DNA from: an uncultured Spirochaetota bacterium
GTDB lineage: Bacteria > Spirochaetota > Spirochaetia > Treponematales > Treponemataceae
DNA length: 64,000 nucleotides
Assembly (NCBI GenBank): GCA_944389415.1
Contig: CALXMF010000002.1
Coordinates: forward strand, 186,001-250,000
Direction: 5' to 3'
A program made the position numbers and the translations under genes. Of this stretch, positions 60,774 through 64,000 are shown piece by piece. Numbering within the stretch: position 1 is the first letter of the stretch; every line of letters begins with the position of its first letter. The notes under the pieces were generated by a model, which ran no database searches, was not told the DNA's origin, and saw only the letters and a program-made list of their open reading frames with translations.

Positions 60774-63700
60774 TTACTTTTTAACGTCATCAGGATGGAT
60801 ACCGGGCCGCGCGTTAGACAAAAGCAGTTTAAGCCTGTTCAGCTGATTGACTTCGCTCGATCCCGGATCATAATCAATCGCTGAAATATTAGCTTCAGGG
60901 AAACGCCTGCGCAATTCCTTTATCATTCCCTTCCCCGTCACATGATTAGGCAAACATGCAAAAGGCTGTACACAGGCAATATTAGGCACACCTTCCTTTA
61001 TCAGCTCGACCATTTCTGCTGTCAGGAACCATCCTTCACCGGTAATATTTCCTAACTGTACTATATCATCGACACCTTTCATTAAATCATAAATTAACGA
61101 AGGCGCCTCAAAGCGCTTGCTCTTCTCAAGCTCTTTTTTAATAGTACGTCGGTATAATTCCAGAAACCAGATAAGCATCCGTGCGTTACGTTCTGTTTTT
61201 TTAGGAAACGCAAGTTTCTGATGACGGTAAATTCCTGTCGAAAAGGAATAAAAGAGAAAATCTGCCAGATCGGGAACAACACATTCCGCACCTTCCTGTT
61301 CAATTGTCGCAAAAATATCATTATTTGCGGCCGGATGAAATTTAACTAGTATTTCCCCAACAACACCGACACGCGGCTTTTGAATATGCCGCAGGGGCAG
61401 TTCATCAAAATCAGAAATAATTCCTCTCACCAGCTGATGATATTTATGCACAGAAAGAGATTCCAGCTGCTTTATTGCTCTGCCATTCCATTTTTCATAC
61501 AGCTGATTTGCAGACCCAGGATTTTCTTCATAAGGGCGCGTGCGATATAACACACGCATCAGCAAATCGCCAGTCATTAACGCCATCATAGCCCGATGCA
61601 GTAGCGCCGGAGTAATTTTAAATCCGGGATTCTGTTCAAACCCTTGCGCACTGAGAGAAATAACAGGAATATGGGCCCAGCCCGCATCAGCTAACGCACG
61701 CCGGATAAAACCAATATAGTTTGTTGCACGGCAGCCGCCCCCCGTCTGAGAAATAAGCAGACTGACATGATCCAAATCGTATTTTCCTGATTTAAGCGCC
61801 GCAATCATCTGGCCAGCGACAAGGATCGATGGATAGCAGGCATCATTATTTACATATTGAAGACCAGTCTCAACCGCAAGAGTATCAACTTCCGGCAGGA
61901 TAACAAAATTAAACCCTGAATACTCAAATGCTTTCTGAATCAGTCTGAAATGAATCGGCGACATCTGCGGAGCAAGAATTGTATGTGTATACTTCATCTC
62001 TTTCGTGAATATCTGCCTCTGGTACGCAGCTGAGATAACAGCCGGACGAGTCCTTCGCCGCTCACGCTCACGTACAGCAGCGATAAGACTTCGTATCCGG
62101 ATACGTACAGCACCCAGATTAGACCCCTCGTCAATTTTAATCAGCGTATACATTTTACCATGAGCGCGAAGAATCTCGTCTACCTGATCCTCTGTAACAG
62201 CATCAAGACCGCAGCCAAAACTAGTCAGCTGTACCAGTTCCACATTCGGCATATCCGATACAAACGAAGCAGCACGGTACAAACGGTTATGATACGTCCA
62301 CTGATCTATAATACGCAGCGGCCGCTCTACTTTTCCCAGCTGCGCAATACTGTCTTCAGTAAAAACTGCAAGCCCCAACCCAGCAATCATCTCCGGTATA
62401 CCGTGATTAATCTCCGGATCAATATGATACGGCCGGCCGCACAGAACAATACCATTTATACCATGACGAATGATATACTCCAGTTCTTCTTCACCTTTCC
62501 GATGAAGTTCTTCACGGAACGCGTCCTGCTCTGCCCATGCCGCATCAACAGCGGCGAGAATCTCGTTTTTGGGAATATTAAAACGAGTACCAATTTCCTC
62601 ATACAAACGTTCACCAAGACGTTCACGATTGTCTATCGGCAGGAACGGATTCATAAACGTTATGGATGTATCTTGGCGAAGCGCATCTATATTGTTCCGC
62701 AATACTTCAGAATAACTCGTAACAATTGGACAGTTATAGTGATTTCCCGCGGATGGATCTTCAAGCTGTTCATACGGCGCACAGGGATAAAAAATAAATT
62801 TTATCCCCTCTTTCAGCAGCGCCTCAACATGCCCGTGCGAGATTTTTCCAGGATAACAGACTGATTCAGATGGAATTGATTCAAGCCCCATCTCATAAAC
62901 AGCACGTGTTGAACGGGGAGAGAGACGAACACGAAAACCAAGCTTGGTAAAAAAGGTAAACCACAGAGGATAGTTCTCATACATATTAAGCACACGCGGC
63001 AGCCCAACATCTCCGCGCGGCGCATCTGCAGCCTTAAGCGGTTTATAACTGAAAAGCCGTCTATACTTCCAGTCAAACAGATTGGGGATACGGCTGGCTG
63101 CATCCTCTGCTCCGGAATTTGTATTCTGCGCATTACTTGCATCTATCGTCTGCGCGCCTTCTCCTAATTCTGCGCCGCGTTCACAGCGGTTGCCTGTCAC
63201 AAAACGGCGCGCCAAACGGCTGCCGCCTGCTTCAGATTCAGCAGAGAATGTATTTATTGTGAGAAGACAGTTGTTTGAACATTTACCGCAGCGGCGCAGC
63301 TCAAGATCAACTTTAAATGAATCAAGCTGATGCGGCCCCGCTATACCAGAATGAATTTCAGGCGGTATCCAATTTTCATCCGCATCAGGCGGAGCGGCAG
63401 TCATATCTTTCCACTGGTCAAGCGCAATCAGCGCCGCCCCGTACGCTCCCATAAGGCCAGCCACATCAGGACGGAACACATTCACACCGGCAATTTTTTC
63501 AAAAGCCCGCAGAACCGCATCATTATTAAAGGTACCGCCCTGCACCACAACTTTTGTCCCAATATCAGAGGCTTTGCGCAGTTTGATAACTTTAAATAAA
63601 GCATTTTTGATGACAGAATAAGACAATCCAGCAGAAATATCAGCAACTGTAGCGCCTTCTTTTTGCGCCTGCTTAACACGGCTGTTCATAAACACGGTAC

Positions 63701-64000
63701 ACCGGCTTCCCAAATCAACCGGCTTTGCCGCCAACAACGCTTTTTTGCTGAATTCCCGCACATCCATTCCCAACGACCGCGCAAAATTATCAAGGAAACT
63801 TCCGCATCCAGAAGAACACGCCTCATTAAGCTGAATAGATACAATCGCGCCGTCCTTCATGCGCAGGCACTTCATATCCTGACCGCCGATATCAAGCAGA
63901 AACTCAACTCCCGGAACAAAGAAATCAGCTGCGCGGTAATGCGCTATTGTTTCAACTTCACCTGAATCAACACCTAGCGAAGCCTGAAACAGCGCCTCCC
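60774..64000 (-). CDS. Acyl-CoA dehydratase activase-related protein (BcrAD/BadFAG plus DUF2229), 5' end missing
   Basis: The frame is open from the right window edge, so the true start lies outside; 1075 residues are seen. [36 protein letters not shown] and [20 protein letters not shown] are the ASKHA ATPase and [4Fe-4S] Cys of 2-hydroxyacyl-CoA dehydratase activators. A second Cys cluster ([10 protein letters not shown]) and a long C-terminal part with [36 protein letters not shown] and [14 protein letters not shown] match the DUF2229/HgdAB-like end of large activase fusions. These couple ATP hydrolysis to low-potential electron transfer; the partner is unknown. Confidence 0.88.
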   Translation of the reverse strand, partial: EALFQASLGVDSGEVETIAHYRAADFFVPGVEFLLDIGGQDMKCLRMKDGAIVSIQLNEACSSGCGSFLDNFARSLGMDVREFSKKALLAAKPVDLGSRCTVFMNSRVKQAQKEGATVADISAGLSYSVIKNALFKVIKLRKASDIGTKVVVQGGTFNNDAVLRAFEKIAGVNVFRPDVAGLMGAYGAALIALDQWKDMTAAPPDADENWIPPEIHSGIAGPHQLDSFKVDLELRRCGKCSNNCLLTINTFSAESEAGGSRLARRFVTGNRCERGAELGEGAQTIDASNAQNTNSGAEDAASRIPNLFDWKYRRLFSYKPLKAADAPRGDVGLPRVLNMYENYPLWFTFFTKLGFRVRLSPRSTRAVYEMGLESIPSESVCYPGKISHGHVEALLKEGIKFIFYPCAPYEQLEDPSAGNHYNCPIVTSYSEVLRNNIDALRQDTSITFMNPFLPIDNRERLGERLYEEIGTRFNIPKNEILAAVDAAWAEQDAFREELHRKGEEELEYIIRHGINGIVLCGRPYHIDPEINHGIPEMIAGLGLAVFTEDSIAQLGKVERPLRIIDQWTYHNRLYRAASFVSDMPNVELVQLTSFGCGLDAVTEDQVDEILRAHGKMYTLIKIDEGSNLGAVRIRIRSLIAAVRERERRRTRPAVISAAYQRQIFTKEMKYTHTILAPQMSPIHFRLIQKAFEYSGFNFVILPEVDTLAVETGLQYVNNDACYPSILVAGQMIAALKSGKYDLDHVSLLISQTGGGCRATNYIGFIRRALADAGWAHIPVISLSAQGFEQNPGFKITPALLHRAMMALMTGDLLMRVLYRTRPYEENPGSANQLYEKWNGRAIKQLESLSVHKYHQLVRGIISDFDELPLRHIQKPRVGVVGEILVKFHPAANNDIFATIEQEGAECVVPDLADFLFYSFSTGIYRHQKLAFPKKTERNARMLIWFLELYRRTIKKELEKSKRFEAPSLIYDLMKGVDDIVQLGNITGEGWFLTAEMVELIKEGVPNIACVQPFACLPNHVTGKGMIKELRRRFPEANISAIDYDPGSSEVNQLNRLKLLLSNARPGIHPDDVKK

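Overview
The window looks like a chromosomal segment of a Treponema-like spirochaete of moderate GC. Spirochaetal marks are a class I lysyl-tRNA synthetase, a PnrA/TmpC-like purine-nucleoside ABC system, a large TPR protein resembling periplasmic flagellar collar proteins, a GatCAB transamidosome operon, a DUF2259 secreted protein, and a BcrAD/BadFAG-type dehydratase activase. No rRNA, CRISPR array or intact transposase was seen. All names come from reading motifs; no database search was run.

Layout. 1-9.2 kb (+ strand mostly): the tail of a LexA-like gene, holA, a small PC4/YdbC protein, a lipoprotein and LysM pair, a NUDIX hydrolase, a cytidylate-kinase-like protein, pgsA, then an NAD-salvage pair (pnuC, nadR) with two companions. 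9.3-18.5 kb: pyruvate kinase, rpmB, an MBL hydrolase, a FAD oxidoreductase, a heterodimeric ABC exporter, queD and a Blc-like lipocalin. 18.5-21.2 kb: an MFS remnant, two paralogous zinc-ribbon membrane proteins around a GNAT acetyltransferase, and a YihY/BrkB membrane protein fused to a cyclic-nucleotide-binding domain.

21.2-26.6 kb is a decayed AT-rich accessory island: a 5'-truncated DUF4143 ATPase, an Rpn-family nuclease gene with in-frame stops plus a second fragment of one, a secreted protein made of eight 21-residue repeats, three orphan signal-peptide ORFs (one with an A8 frameshift), and tandem DNA repeats including a strict 44-bp array. 26.6-37.1 kb returns to core genes: ndk, gpsA, ffh, tRNA-Asn, an LTD protein, DUF2259, a dolichol-kinase-like protein and the giant TPR protein.

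37.3-45.9 kb: a CBM48-like secreted protein, hemerythrin and a GNAT-MarR fusion form one operon. It is followed by a nucleoside-type ABC operon whose promoter spacer is a perfect palindrome, the likely MarR operator. A chemoreceptor ends convergently with that operon. 45.9-52.2 kb: class I lysS starts two bases after tRNA-Arg(CCU), and gatCAB with two trailing genes lies upstream. 52.3-64 kb: a TPR / outer-membrane / ExbB / ExbD / TonB-like operon, a spirochaetal secreted protein, and a large dehydratase-activase running off the right edge.

The most distinctive pattern is regulatory. Six genes (pgsA, pyk, the MBL hydrolase, queD, the CBM48-like gene and the nucleoside-binding lipoprotein gene) have a -10 box ending exactly 6 nt before the ATG and no Shine-Dalgarno sequence, so their mRNAs should be leaderless. 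Three more genes have -10 boxes 8-11 nt from the ATG. lysS may reach the same state by tRNA processing.
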